Part shown: positions 12,251 through 24,715 of the stretch, one piece after another
Layout of the letters: each line of letters opens with the position of its first letter
How positions within the stretch are numbered: the first letter of the stretch is position 1
Origin: Shinisaurus crocodilurus
Taxonomy: Eukaryota; Chordata; Lepidosauria; Squamata; Shinisauridae
Reading direction: 5' to 3'
Length of the DNA: 64,000 nt
Assembly (NCBI GenBank): GCA_021292165.1
Contig: JAHFWL010000295.1
Location: forward strand, 25,717-89,716
Notes under the pieces: model-generated
Told to the model about the DNA's origin: nothing
Database searches by the model: none
Seen by the model: the letters and a program-made list of their open reading frames with translations, nothing else
Made by a program: the position numbers and the translations under genes

Positions 12251-12973
12251 TTTTTATTTAGAATGATACCAAGTTGTTTATCAGAGAAGGAATTTAGGGA
12301 ATGGCAAGCAATAATTAATAATTTTTGTAATTTAATTCAATTAGTACAATGGGGTAAGAAATGGAAGAGGAGAAATGAGCATGAAAGGGATTTCACCGCA
12401 TTTGAGCAGTTGGTTATGTCCAGAGAACTCGTAGAAGGAAATGCATCAGCTAGGGGTCTTACAAAGATGTTATATAAAATGTTGCAGAAATCAGAAGAGC
12501 AAGCAGAAAATCTTAAAATAGTTTGGGATACAGAGTTTGAAGAGGAAATATCAAAGGATGAGTGGAACAAGATTTGGGATAGGCAAATATTGAAAAATAT
12601 GTCTATAAGAATTAAAGAGAATTTTTATAAGCTAATTTGGCGATGGTATTTGACTCCAGTCAGATTAAATAGAATAGATAATAAATGTTCTCCAATGTGT
12701 TGGCGAGGGTGTCAGGAGTTGGGTACATATGCTCATATGTGGTGGAGTTGTAAAAATGTAATGGATTTTTGGAAAATGATTTTTGAGGAAATATCAGAAA
12801 CTGTTGGAGCTGATTTAGAGGTTTGTCCTAAACTAGCTTTGCTATCAATAACGGAAAAGGTGATCGGTCCTCAAAATGTTAAAGAATTAATTATAAACTT
12901 TTTAACGGCAGGTAGACTAATGATAGCAAGGAAATGGAAAATTCAGCAAGTTTTCACTATTACTGATTGGTAT
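12251..12973 (+). mobile_element. L1-clade LINE 3' end, first half (split by an ERV)
   Basis: This is an open frame for the same L1 ORF2 C-terminal domain as the preceding minus-strand copy ('RWYLTPVRLNRID', 'CWRGCQELGTYAHMWW', 'CPKLALLSITEK'). It stops at 12973 inside 'TDWY', where an LTR begins. The rest of the same L1 resumes at 19702 with 'KEVWDMALND', so the two pieces were once one element. Confidence 0.9.
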
Positions 12974-13483
12974 TGTTGTGGAAAAATTGATCTACTGCGT
13001 TGTGTTTTTAAGAGGTTCTTAGAGAGGAAAGTTTATTAGTGAATTCACGGATGGCATCTGAGCACAGTCAGGAATGCCAACAAGAACACAAGGGAGACAC
13101 TTCCATTTATACTGAATAATATCATGTAGAGGTCAGGTGACAATTGAGTCAGTACAGGAAACAGAGAGACAATTCAAAAGGAGACATTTAAACAAAACAA
13201 AAGAACAGGTATTGCCCATCTTCCAGCCATTATGCTAATCAGTAGTCTTTCCCAAGGTGATAATCCCAAAGTGATACTGGCTCACAGTACTTTTAGCATA
13301 AGCAGGAAAGAGGGTTAGGCAAATCAATAGATGGGTGATTTGCCCCCAGGGTTGTTCTACAGAAGGTCAAGGAAACGGTCTGACTCTTGACATGTCAGGA
13401 CATGTTTCTGTAAGGTAGAAGGAAAGCTCTGACTTCCAGGCCTTTCTGTTTAAACTAAAGCCTGGACAAATTTTACTTCTACA
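12974..13483 (-). repeat. 3' LTR of the minus-strand ERV
   Basis: On the plus strand it runs TGTTGTGG...TTCTACA, 510 bp. The purine tract on the minus strand (AAAATGGGGGAA, 13484-13495) adjoins it, which marks this as the 3' LTR. It is identical to 19192-19701 except at two sites (AGGAAACGG/AGGAAAGGG and GGAAAGCTC/GGAAAGGTC). Confidence 0.95.
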
Positions 13484-13582
13484 TTCCCCCATTTTGTGCT
13501 TTTATAGCACAACTAACACTTGTAACTGTTACATTCAGCATCTAAAGCTTCTTTTACCTTTTCTCTCTCTTGATCAATCCTT

Positions 13583-13861
13583 TCAAGCATCAATTTTTTT
13601 CTGAGTCAATACAGAGCTTTTGCTTCTGCTGCATGTAGTAAAACAACACTTACTTAACAACAATAATATATAAAACCCAACAAATACAAGCAATAGGGTT
13701 ATTAATCCATGAACTATTGCTCTACTCCAGCTTCCTAGGTTTGGTATCCAGCTTGTTAGCCAAGACCATATTTCCAGGCTTTTGTCAGGGGCAACAAAAG
13801 CAATTTCACACAGTTTATCATTAAAACTCTTCCAGGTACTACATTTAAGAGAATTGCCCAT
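13583..13861 (-). pseudogene. env: ERV env fragment, transmembrane anchor and tail
   Basis: A 92-residue open frame on the minus strand ends in a strong hydrophobic anchor (VHGLITLLLVFVGFYILLLL), then a cysteine-containing cytoplasmic tail. Upstream of it an amphipathic WLTSW...LGSW stretch resembles the pre-anchor region of retroviral fusion subunits. Between this and the integrase end there is only about 0.8 kb, so most of env is missing. Confidence 0.65.
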
Positions 13862-14308
13862 AGTTTGATTACTTCGGGAGAACTAATTTCCATAATTGGT
13901 GCAGAATATGGGTTTGGCAGTATGGTTATTTCTCCAATCTCCGTGAGGGGTGAAATAATGCTTACATTGACTTTGTCCTACAAATGTGGAGGGGTGATTT
14001 TGTGTCTTGTTGCATGTAAAACACCATTCCCCCAATGTAGGAACAACTTGCAACAACTGGACCCTTTAGAGTACAAGGGTCTGTTGGTGAAGGTCAAGTT
14101 TACTAGTGTAATGGGCACTGGCCACATGGGAACTACTCCCTGGGAATGTACTGGCATGTGGCTACATACCCCTAGCAGTTGGTAGCATTAAATCTTTGTG
14201 CAAACTTTAAAGAAAGCTGAATGTAAGTATTTTCCTGGAAGGCAGATTGGATGAGGACTATGAGCTCTAAGAATATAACCATACTCCATTTGGCCATATT
14301 GTTTCAAA

Positions 14309-14349
<41 letters not shown>

Positions 14350-14639
14350 ATTAAGGCAAAAGAACCACCAGTCACTAACAAGAGCACAACTACAGGTGTT
14401 TCTTCTTGTTCTAACTTTGATGTACTAAAGGGCTGATAAGTAAGGCTCCTGGCTCAGGCTGAGGTGGTGTTCTTCTAAAATGATGACATCTCGTCCGATC
14501 CTCTGGGTGTTGTCTTTGATGGTCATCCCGTCCGAGGTCTGAGATGATATTGATGTCCTGGCACAAATTCTTCTGTTTCAGGGGAAGAGGTTACTAGCAC
14601 ATTTCACCCTGAATTGGTGGAGGCGTTATTGTGTCCTCA

Positions 14640-15711
14640 TTCTAATCGCGGGTAGAGATGTTGGGAGGCTTGGATCCACATCTGGAGTCCTTGGCACTTC
14701 ACAGCTTTAAAGTACCTGGTATGGTGCTTTTCCACTTTGGATCCAGCAGATGATCTTCTTTGATGTATCTTAATACGAATCCAGTCACTTGGTTCAATAG
14801 TGTCCTTCAGTGCTGGGCTGGTGCTGAGCCACCTCTATCTGTGAATGAAAAGTCTTCACACATCTCATTAGGGCCTTGTAGTAATTTTGAATTGTATCAT
14901 CAAGCAGGTGTATATGTCTGGCTAGGCCTAGATTGCTGTCTCATTAATATCTCATGAGGGGTCAAGTCCTGTTACTTGATTTGCTGTGGATCTCATACTC
15001 ATGAAGGCTATGGGCAGTGCATCTAGCCATTTTAGTCTTGTCTCTGCACATATTCTAGCCAGTTTGCTTTTCAGTATTCTATTATGTCTTTCTATAGCTC
15101 CTGCAGATTGTGGATGATACAGGCAATGGAAATGTTGCTGGACTTGTAATGTCCTGCACACTTCTGTTACCACCTGTCCAGTAAAATGTGATCTCCTGTC
15201 ACTGTTTATGGAGCAAGGTATTCTGAATCTGGGGATCAATTATTTTAGCATTTTTTTTTTTGCTTACTGTTGTGGTGTCAGCCTTCACGCAAGGGTATGC
15301 GTCAGCCCATTTAGAATACATACAAATAACTACAAGAACATATTGATAGGAACAACACTTGGGCATTTCAATAAAATCAATTTGTATATTTACAAAAGGT
15401 CCTCAGGGTGTGGGGTGCATGCTCATTTTGGTTTATTTTTTTTTTATTTTTTTTATTTTTTTTACAGGCTTACCACTGTTATGAGCCTGGCATACCGCAC
15501 ATTGGGCACAGGACTGAGTTGCTGCAGATGTAAAATTTAATCCAAACCAATCTTTGTTAAACAATTCAATGATCCCCCCTTTGCTCACATGCGACGACAA
15601 GTCTATGGAGCATGTGAGTAATTTAGGGAAAAGAACTCTGGGCATCACTAGGCGGCCGTCCGAATGATGCCATAGAGTCTTTAGAGAGAAAGCAATTTGC
15701 CAAATTTCCAT
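14640..15711 (-). pseudogene. ERV integrase remnant
   Basis: On the minus strand, 15711-15433 carries a zinc-binding HHCC region (SSHVSKGG...CAQCAVC). 15239-14952 carries the integrase core end (INSDRRSHFTG, YHPQSAGAIERHN). The downstream C-terminal region near 14640-14760 shows the weak DPKWKS / PWI-type pattern. The catalytic-core segment is broken by a T-rich run (plus strand, about 15429-15465). It belongs to the 12974-19701 ERV. Confidence 0.75.
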
Positions 15712-17029
15712 GTCCCTCCCCCCCCCCCATTTTCTGGGGTCAAATTCTGGATAGCAGCAAGATTTTGCAATTCAGGTGTATTAGCAGGTTCTTGTGACAT
15801 TGCTATAAATAAATGCAGGAAAAATTTACCTTTTGAACTTAGGCTTGCCTGTCTTTTGCCAAGAAGTCGGGAGGGGTTAACAATAAAAATCTTTAGCAAG
15901 GTAAACCAAGCTTTAGAAAACTAACCAAATGCTACCTTTTAAAACACAACAAATCCAAAAAATAAGGCACTTATGCAACCAAAGGTTTAAAAATACTGGG
16001 ATGCCAAAACTATTAGCAATTAGAAGCTGCAATTTTAAAATGCAGTGGCAACTGTGATGGGATTCATAAATAGAGTTGGAAGGGGCCTACAAGGCCATCG
16101 AGTCCAACCCCCCCATGCTTAGACAAGCTGAGCCAGCATGAGCCACAAAGGGAGCACTTGTGTAATTTAAACTAGAACACTTTTCTTGAAAACCAGCCTA
16201 ATAACAATAAAGTGAAACAGGAATTGCAATTCTTTTAGTATCTTGGTGCTACTGTGCTATGTTGCACCCAAATACTATTTAACAAAAGTTTTCTGCTAGC
16301 TTGCCATAAAGCTACTAGCCAAGCATAAATTCTGAAATTAAACTGCCCAAATTAACCAACTATGCCTTGTTGGTTTGCCTTTGGCAAAAACCCAACTAAG
16401 CATGGATTGTGTTAAAGAGGGGAGGGGTAAAATTCAGGGAAGCCCACTCTAACAAAACTGGGCACTAGAACTTAAAGGCAAAACTTGAATGCAGCCACAC
16501 TCATGAGTGTTGCTGCCATTTTTAAAAATATTTTGTTTGATTTTTTTCTAGCAGCTATAACAAATATTTTTTTTCTTCTCATTTTGGGACTTCTCGCCTC
16601 TAGTTCAGATCTGAGGAAGTGTGTGCTTTGGTTAGGAGCGAGCACACTCTCTCTCTTCACTAAACACAGGACTGGTGGAGACTCCAAAAGGCACCAAAAC
16701 TTTGCTTATGCTCAGGAACTCTTTGCACAAAAAGCTCACAAATGTTTTTGTTATTGTTGTTGTTTTTCTTTAACACAACACAGGGTTCTTTGAGTACTTC
16801 TTGGCATTCTTTGATCTTGTGTTTGGCTTCTAATCTATTAGGAATGTGATTAGCTAGTTTGTGTTTTTCTTTTCTAGGCAACTGGGCGAGCAGGCAGAGG
16901 TTTTACTTTAAAGGGACAGCTGCACTTACTGACTTTTTTCTTCTTCTTCTGCCTCTCTTTAGATCTAGTTGTTGGATTTGCAAATGCATCATTTTACATT
17001 CTTCTTTTTTTTCCTTCTTATTTAGGATG

Positions 17030-17165
17030 TCCATGCAGTGGTTGGCATAATTGGTTAAATCTGCCAGGTTTGCAGTTTGTCATCCTACACATACTGTCTT
17101 CAGCTGCTCTCCTACTTTAGGTAACAGTCCTGCAACAAATGCTTTCTTGATAGTATGAGGGGCAT
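17030..17165 (-). pseudogene. gag: ERV gag capsid C-terminal remnant
   Basis: The minus-strand reading gives KKAFVAGLLPKVGEQLKTV followed by a stop, then a TANLADLTNYANHC-type stretch. This resembles the capsid C-terminal region of gamma-like gag. The rest of the gag region up to 19170 is too decayed for me to place. Confidence 0.55.
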
Positions 17166-19170
17166 TCTTTCTTGGCATCTCTTATTCTCAAAAAATCTCA
17201 AAAATACTTTTTTTTTTTACAGGTATTAATCTTGATCTAGTCAGTTTTAGGTTTCACTACTGTAGTAAGGGCATCTCTAGAATATTTCATTGCTGAAGCC
17301 TTCAATTTGTAGAACATTTAACTTCTTTGCTTTGACTCTGATTTCTCATAGAAGCGCATCAAGTAATTTCATTTGCATCTCTATCAATTTAACAGGATCA
17401 TTAAACTTTGGATCAGTTACTGGCCATTTCTTTTCTTTTTTTTCTTTCTTAAGACTACTGTTGGCAGAACAAGTCTTAAGTAATTGATTTAAGTCTATCC
17501 AGCTAGGGTTATAAATAATTACAGTCTCAAATCAAATTCTTCCTTGAATTTGACTGGTTCTTCTCACATGTTAGGAAATTATTTTACTATATTCCTTAAA
17601 TCTCTTTGTGTCTATGGGTCATGGACAGCCACTAGAGTCTTATCTCTTGCAGGTACCTCTTACTTAGTGGAGCCAGGGTGACTGACCCATAATTTGGGGT
17701 GACTAACAGTCTTTGAGAAGGAACAGAGCCAGGCAAGGTGGTTGCTTCTGGGTTCTTAATTTTTCTGGGTATCTAGTTCCTTCTGTTAACTGCTCTTTCT
17801 GGCTAGGCAGAGGTGGGTTAGGGTGAAGGAGTGGCCACTGGGGTAGTTTCAGCATCATCATGCGAAAACCTTCTACTTTCATCCTCATTTTGGGGTCTTC
17901 TCATGTAGGGGTGGGTAAGGATAATTGTTTACAGGATCTTGCTTTTTCTTCCAAAAAAATCATTTTTCTTCGCTAGCAATGGATATAAAGGAGCCAATGG
18001 TGGTGGTTGGCTGCAGGCCTGCTTAAATTTTAGTTGATCTTTTAATATATATATTTGAATCTTTCAAGCTTTTAAGCTTGGATTCATGCATGCATTTTGA
18101 AGCTTCTTCATACCAATTAAAATACACTTCCCATTGAGTCTGAGGTACCTTACTTCCTCATGACTCGAGCGCTCCCCTTAAGTGCACTATCCTGTCCAAG
18201 TCAAACTTTCCTCCCAGTGAGAACTGTTTACTAGGATCATCCTTTGTCATGACATTCCATTTCTCGAGAAATTTACACACCTACCTATGGCCATAAGGTG
18301 TGTACCTATAACATGCTAGCATTCCCTTGGGGGGGATCTCCTTTGATCTTGCACCCCCTATTCCTCACACTCATACAGGACACTCATCCAGGGCAAACTT
18401 ATTGAGGGATGTTCCTCATTTGAGTCTCAGACAGCGGCTCAACACCTTGATCGGCTCACTCAGTCTTTCAACTGCGGCACAATCCCTTTTTGTCGGCTCA
18501 GTCAGTCTTATGACTTCAAATGGGACTCATGAGTCTTGGAAACAGGGAAGGGATTTAGTTGCTCCACTGGGACACAGGGTTCCACCACACACTGGTTTAG
18601 TATGTGGTTTAAGTCCTGGTCCTGATCAGCAGATTCATGAACAGTCACACATCACTGGGTCATGAGGTTCCACTGAGCCCACTTGCTTTTGAAACACTGC
18701 CGATCATTGGGTTTCCCCTCACGAACAGGTTCAGGGCGTCTTGACTCAGCTTAAGTCTCAGACCTGGTCAGCAACTTATACACACTCATCCGTGAGATTT
18801 TTAGGAAGATGTGCCTTTTCCACACAGTAAAACCATGGGTACTGGGCAAATTGGGAAAAGGGAAAAGGGTCTGTCTGTTGGGGCACGAGGTTCAGCTTTC
18901 GCCTAGTCCCAGCCCTGGTCAACAGCTCATAAATCTAGCAATCATACTTTCACAGACATGCATACAATCCTATAGGAAATATCTTTCGTCTCTAAAACCT
19001 CATGGACTCAAAGTTCAGATCGCGTTGGGGGGAAAGGATAGTCTGCTAGAAACAGAAGGACACACACCAAAAACCCAAAAGAGATTTCAAAAGGTCTCTT
19101 ACCTGGGTTTTGGCGCCTGGGAGTTTAGTGGTGTTTCCCTGTTTCAGGCAGGTCCAGTCCCTTGAAGCGA

Positions 19171-19187
19171 TCCGAGTCACGGCACCA
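19171..19187 (-). other. Primer binding site, histidine tRNA type
   Basis: On the minus strand, four bases after the 5' LTR, the sequence TGGTGCCGTGACTCGGA matches the complement of the 3' end of tRNA-His, as used by HERV-H-type retroviruses. It fixes the element's orientation. Confidence 0.85.
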
Positions 19188-19191
19188 AGAT

Positions 19192-19701
19192 TGTTGTGGA
19201 AAAATTGATCTACTGCGTTGTGTTTTTAAGAGGTTCTTAGAGAGGAAAGTTTATTAGTGAATTCACGGATGGCATCTGAGCACAGTCAGGAATGCCAACA
19301 AGAACACAAGGGAGACACTTCCATTTATACTGAATAATATCATGTAGAGGTCAGGTGACAATTGAGTCAGTACAGGAAACAGAGAGACAATTCAAAAGGA
19401 GACATTTAAACAAAACAAAAGAACAGGTATTGCCCATCTTCCAGCCATTATGCTAATCAGTAGTCTTTCCCAAGGTGATAATCCCAAAGTGATACTGGCT
19501 CACAGTACTTTTAGCATAAGCAGGAAAGAGGGTTAGGCAAATCAATAGATGGGTGATTTGCCCCCAGGGTTGTTCTACAGAAGGTCAAGGAAAGGGTCTG
19601 ACTCTTGACATGTCAGGACATGTTTCTGTAAGGTAGAAGGAAAGGTCTGACTTCCAGGCCTTTCTGTTTAAACTAAAGCCTGGACAAATTTTACTTCTAC
19701 A
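19192..19701 (-). repeat. 5' LTR of the minus-strand ERV
   Basis: Direct copy of 12974-13483, 510 bp, adjoining the histidine-type primer site. It is followed on the plus strand by the GTAT target duplication and then the L1 remainder. Confidence 0.95.
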
Positions 19702-20010
19702 GTATAAAGAAGTATGGGATATGGCTTTGAATGATATGTTGACTTGTAATATTAAATGCAAAAGGGGTCAATTAAAGAAAAATATTTTCAAGGATATCTG
19801 GGGTTTATTTTTGGAATATGTGTTTAAAAAGGGGAAAGGGAGTTTACCCTGTCAAGATATGTTGTATTTTTGGAATAATGAACAATTATAGAGTTATTGG
19901 ATTATTTGGTCCCATGGTGATGGGAGCACAATATTAGTTATATGTGTGTGTTATTTTCTTTGTATTGTTTAAAAATTTAAATAAAATTAAAAAAAAATTT
20001 TTTTTTTTGT
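19702..20010 (+). mobile_element. L1-clade LINE 3' end, second half
   Basis: This continues the L1 frame interrupted at 12973 (YKEVWDMALND, FKDIWGLFLEY, MLYFWNNEQL and a stop). A short 3' UTR with a TTTGTATTGTTTAAAAATTT stretch and an A-rich tail (about 19976-19997) follow. Confidence 0.88.
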
Positions 20011-20024
20011 AATGGGGGGGAAAA

Positions 20025-20300
20025 GGCGAGGATTACTAAGAGTAAATGGTATAAATCCCAAAAAGAAGGTGGGCTTGGCCTTCCTAATATCAAGTGGTAT
20101 TATATAGCTAATCAGTTAAGGTTTATTATGGATATTTTAGTTAGGAAGAATATTTTGTGGTTAGAAATAGAAACGCAGGAAATAGAAATTGGGATGGAAA
20201 TTTTTTTATTTTTAAAAAAAAACTATTAGAGGGGTAAAAAGAATAGAAAATCCCTTCTTGAAAAATATGGTAGGGATTTGGAATAGTAATTGACAGATTT
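20025..20300 (+). mobile_element. L1-clade LINE fragment (internal ORF2)
   Basis: The translation gives SKWYKSQKEGGLGLPNIKWY followed by NQLRF, the conserved segment after the L1 RT domain. The fragment is short and both ends are truncated. Confidence 0.7.
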
Positions 20301-20359
20301 TTAATACTGCATTTTCTCCATCTTATTATATGCTGCTGCTGCTGCTCTCCTCTCCTACA

Positions 20360-21010
20360 CGCAAGTGGGCTTGCGCAGGCTTCTGAGTGCTTTGGGTGAA
20401 TATTGCAAAAAAGAATTCCTTGAAGTTAACTACTCAAAGACCAAAATTATGGTTTTTGGAAAGAGAAGGCATAAATACCACTGGTATTTAATAACCTGCA
20501 ACTGGAGCAAGTCAGTCATTATAAATATCTGGGGGTGACACTTAATAACTCTGGCAACTGGTCTTCCCACTTGAAAGCCACTGCAACATCAGCTAACACA
20601 ACAGCCAACGCTATTCTCCGGTTTGCGGCAGCCTCTGATGGTAGATCTGTGTCAACTTTACTTGAGCTCTATAAGATCAAACTATTGCCCCAATTGCTGT
20701 ACGGAGCTGCGATCTGGGTTCATTCAAATATGACAGTATTGGACTCAGTTCAACATAAATTCTTAACAAGAGCCCTGGGTGTCCCTAAATCTTCCCCCAG
20801 GGCAGTCGTTCGCATGGAGTCTGCGTGTTGTTCAGTTAAAACCCGGGTACAGAAATCAGCTATTTGGTATTGGCTCAAGATAATTTTCCAGAAGGTCTCC
20901 CCTCTAGTTCTAAAAGCGTACGAGGAAATGGGCCCAGAATCATGGGCAGAAAAAATTTGTCACCCACCAATGAGGCTAAAGGAGAGCGGGGCACCAGAGT
21001 CGATATTAGG
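20360..21010 (+). mobile_element. APE-type LINE fragment (post-RT region)
   Basis: The frame opening near 20535 carries 'NNSGNWSSHL', 'YKIKLLPQLLYGAAIW' and 'RALGVPKSSPRAVVRMESACCSVKTRV'. This matches the post-RT region of the LINE at 24.7-28.2 kb position by position, so it is the same clade. Similarity ends near 21010. A (CTG)n run precedes it (about 20332-20346). Confidence 0.75.
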
Positions 21011-21960
21011 TCTGGCTGCCCCACCCTCGGCCTCTTTCTTTTGTGGTTGCGGAGAAAGAGGGACGGAGAGGAAGAACGGTAGATGCTTGTTCTTGACCTT
21101 TTTTTCTACATGTGACCTGTGGTTTGGGAAGACACTGTTGAGGAAAAAATCCCAATTGCAATCCTTGGATGCAGAAAGAGAGAAAACACCTTCACGGTTC
21201 CTCCCCTTTGTACTTCTAGTACAGTTCTCAACTATGGCTCTGCTCATGGGCCCTTCAGATCACGAGAAGAGTCTGCCTCGATGTCTAGGAAACAGGCTCC
21301 ATTTCTACTGCGATTAGGTTTAAAACCTGCTTTTTGATTTCTCTTTGCCTTACAGCTGCTTGGAATAACATAAGTCTCATAGGTGTGTCGCTGACCACTT
21401 CTGTTTTAACACATAATGCAATTCATTTGGCAACCAAGAATAGCCATTAAACCAGAACAATTATGATAATCATGTAAAACAGTCCTTTCAAAATCCGCAT
21501 ACCTAAGGCACCTATAGATCTCATGGCCCATGCCCAGGGGTGATCCCAATCTGCTGTGGTATGTGCCCTGTGAACAGCGTTTCCTATTTTATGGGCTCTC
21601 CATTCTGTTTCGAATGAGGTCTCATTTATGAATGTGCAGCATTCTTTTCCCTCCAGGGCACTTCTCCCTCCAGGGCACGCTTACCCCTTTGCAGCTAAAA
21701 GGAAATCTAAGGCCCTTCTGTTCTGTAGGGAGAGTCATTTGATTTGCCCAATTTCTTCGCTTAGGGCTATCAGAGCCTTTGAAGTTTCATTTCTAATTTC
21801 TTCCAAAGCTGATGACACTATGCATATTTCATTAAAGGCTATAGATACCCCATATCTAGGCATTCAAACTCCCAAACATTGGCCTTGTCATCTACCTCAA
21901 TAGTTTCTAACTTATGTCCCGGGAGATGGGTATAAACAGTTCTTTCCATTATTCTCCATG
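21011..21960. other. No gene recognised
   Basis: I see only decayed sequence. On the minus strand the part from about 21330 upward may be the truncated continuation of the env remnant next to it, but I cannot identify specific motifs. Confidence 0.4.
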
Positions 21961-22860
21961 CTAGGCTGCAGGTGCTAGTCTAAGTGTAAGGTCAGACCTT
22001 ATGCACATTTTCACTACAGATCCAGAAAGTCCCATTGACCCCAATTGCTGCAAAAGAAGATGGATGGCTAGTATTGTTACAGGGCCATATCCTGCCTTGA
22101 AGCATTGACAGAGTACTTCTAGTTCTGAATAAACCACTGCAGCTGGACCCATGGCCCGGCTCCAGATAGTACAGTTTGGATTTCCTGCACTGTCTTGGCA
22201 CAAAAACATACCCATTGCAGTGAGATATTGTTTTGTTCCATTGTGTTGTACAGTGTATACATCTGTGCCCCAATTATAGCCCAGGGTTTTACACCCTGAA
22301 TCGTTGTCTGTTTTTCAAGCAGCAGGACCTACTGTGTAGTAGCAACACATACCTGTTGTTACCATTCCTATTGCATTCTAGCCATACTCAGAGCCCTGTT
22401 CTGTCCAGTCTAACGTGACATTGTACCTCATTCGCTGTCCTCTTACATATTGGTGACCAAATGTTTTGTTTACCCCTAAACAAATCCCATATCTTTTTGG
22501 GGGGGCCATGGGGGTAGGCCTGCATTGCCGATGGGGTTGGATATGAAGGGTAAAAATGGCTTGGGTCCCAATAATAGACTTGAATGATTTGGTTGCTGGG
22601 AGTATATGGAATTGTGTCACACCTTCCCCATATTTCAGGGTCTGGATAGGTGTAAACAGGGATACCATTTTCAGCAATTTTTGGACCATGAGCACATATC
22701 TAACAATTTGTTCTATTGGTGGCTTTGGAAACCTTTTCTTCTGAGTCTTCTCTCAGGTTGATGGCAGGTCTTCTATTCCTAGCACTCTGAGCACAGGGTG
22801 TACAGCTTACATTAAAGTTAACAAAACTGCTAGCAGGTTGACACTTTTTGTACATTCAGT
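21961..22860 (-). pseudogene. env: ERV env surface-subunit remnant
   Basis: Minus-strand frames 22695-22378 and 22273-21992 read as a retroviral surface glycoprotein: N-glycosylation sites (NKT, NVT, NNTS, NGT), scattered cysteines, 'WSRAMGPA' and a 'NGTFWIC' motif typical of gamma-like surface subunits. There are many stops and frame changes. It forms a remnant with the integrase piece at 23.0-23.2 kb. Confidence 0.62.
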
Positions 22861-22989
22861 TGCCTGGTTGCAGGTTCTGAGAACATTGGGAGGTTCTGGG
22901 AGAGTGCTGGCAACCTGTGAAAAATATCTCCTCATCGTGGTAAAAAACGTTTTACAAAAATTGAACATCGTATCATCCTTAAGATGGAG

Positions 22990-23215
22990 ATTGTCAGTTT
23001 AATAGTAGGCGAAGACATGATTGTGTCTTTCCGCTTTTCTTGCTGATGTGGATGATAGGCAGAGAATAAATATATTTGTACATGCAAGACAGACAATACA
23101 ATTTTGAGAATAATGTTGATTAAATGTGCTAAAAGATGGGGCAAACCCATCCCCCTCTTTGCTTGCATGGGCCTGGCCATGTGCCAAACGAGCAAGGTAG
23201 GGTAGCAAAGATGCT
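22990..23215 (-). pseudogene. ERV integrase zinc-finger remnant
   Basis: The minus-strand translation shows an H-x3-H pair (LAHGQAHASK) followed by C-x2-C (NCIVCLAC), the HHCC zinc-binding domain of retroviral integrase. The layout is like the copy at 15.4-15.7 kb. The catalytic core is missing before the env remnant starts. Confidence 0.55.
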
Positions 23216-23224
23216 CCAGATCTT

Positions 23225-23400
23225 TTTCATAGATTTCATGGTTCATAGAGTTGGAAGGAGCCTACAAGGCTATCGAGTCCAACCCCCTGCTCTATGCAGG
23301 AAACTAGAGGAGGGGTCTCCCATTCAAGTAATAAGCAGGCTTGACCCTGCTTAGCTTTCCACACTCAGACGAGCTGAGCCAGCATAAGCCACAGGCCTGT
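23225..23400. repeat. CR1-tail-derived repeat
   Basis: It has the form CATAGAGTTGGAAGGAGCC...GAGTCCAACCCCCTGCTC, then CTTAGCTTTCCACACTCAGAC. The same unit recurs at about 36008-36175, and shorter versions lie at about 16066-16150 and 49360-49440. Confidence 0.75.
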
Positions 23401-24560
23401 ATTCAGGATCTGGAGTACAATCTTGCAATATGGCCAATTGCCTTAAGGAAGAAGGGGCATCTTGCCGGCAGGTGAACCTGAGGGGAGGAAAGGGCCCCCT
23501 CTGTGGTGGTATCATATTGGTGCATCAGGGCAGTCAGCCAACAGCAGCATCTTCCTGGGACACTTTTAACTGATTTTGCAAATGTTCAATTGGTAAAACA
23601 CATCTGGACTAATTAAGGAAAAATCCAACACAACATGGTTAGTTAAAGTTGGGGCTTTACATTGGACGGGGTGTCAGTGCTTTTACGTCTGGAAGCTTAA
23701 TACAATATCTATAGGGATTTGAACACATTCTTCATACAGATTCATGAGAAAACAACAATTTTCCTATGATGCTACAACCATTTGCTCCTTCTTTCTCTTC
23801 GTTTCCGAGGCTGTTAGTTAACCACAAACTAACCCCCTTCTTGAGAGGCAAGGATGGTAGGCAAAGTTGCTTTGGTTGGTTCTCACAGAGAAAGCAGCCC
23901 TGATCTAAGTACCGTAACATTATTGAGAGAACAGCTTTAAGGAAATTGCCTCTGGTGCTCTTTTTAAGAAAGCTGAAGGCTCTAAGGCTTTGGCATAGCT
24001 CCCAGAAACTATCCTGGCTTTTGGGCAATGGGAAAGTTCACTCCCTACCTGTTGAACCTTAATAACCTCTTCGCCATTCTTCTGGTAGAGCCCATTCAAT
24101 ACACATGCCATTTGGGGTCTTCATGGCTACAACACTTTGGAGTACCTTCAGTCATCTACACATCTTTTTAGGTGAGGAATCCAAAATATATCCTTTGCTA
24201 TATTCTTCCGGCTGCTCCGGCACGCTGGACTCCCACGCTATGTTTTTGGCGGGCTTAGTTGATCAGGGTGGGCTTATAGGGTTGGAGATAAGAAACACAC
24301 CAAGTTTTAGGGACTTTATGGAATAACTGAAACCTAAAACAGAGCTTAAAGAAAACAACGATGTTTGTTTCTCATGTTACTACTCCAAAGACACATCATA
24401 GTTCTTTCTCACAGAGCCACGAGGCATGGCTTACAGATGGGGAGGTAGCAGGAATTTGTATAAACAGTAACAACAGGGCTATTTCAAGCTGACAACATGT
24501 GAAAGGACAACACACTCAGGTACTTGAGCTGAAGTGACATCAGGCAAAGTGTAGCTTCAA
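23401..24560. other. No gene recognised
   Basis: Short frames only. Part may be decayed pol of the neighbouring minus-strand ERV, but no motif supports this. Confidence 0.35.
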
Positions 24561-24715
24561 TTATAGAGTGAGATGTAGTAGTAACGTTTATTTGTGTAAC
24601 CAAAACCATTACAAAAATGATAAAATCAGATAAAATACTTTAAACAGATAAAAGAAACATTTGACCAACATTCCAGCAATAAAACTATTCATCTAAAATA
24701 TTTGGTTTATCGTCA

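Larger units (their letters stand above)
12974..19701 (-). mobile_element. Endogenous retrovirus (minus strand), complete LTRs, internal deletions
   Basis: The element is bounded by two 510-bp LTRs and flanked by a 4-bp target duplication GTAT (12970-12973 and 19702-19705). The host L1 sequence joins exactly when element and duplication are removed. Read on the minus strand it has a 5' LTR, a primer binding site matching the 3' end of histidine tRNA, gag remnants (about 17.0-19.1 kb), integrase remnants (about 14.7-15.7 kb), a truncated env transmembrane end (13.58-13.86 kb), a polypurine tract, and the 3' LTR. I see no RT or RNase H. A CR1/SINE-like tail fragment is embedded at about 16066-16150. 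The LTRs differ at only two positions by eye. Confidence 0.92.
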
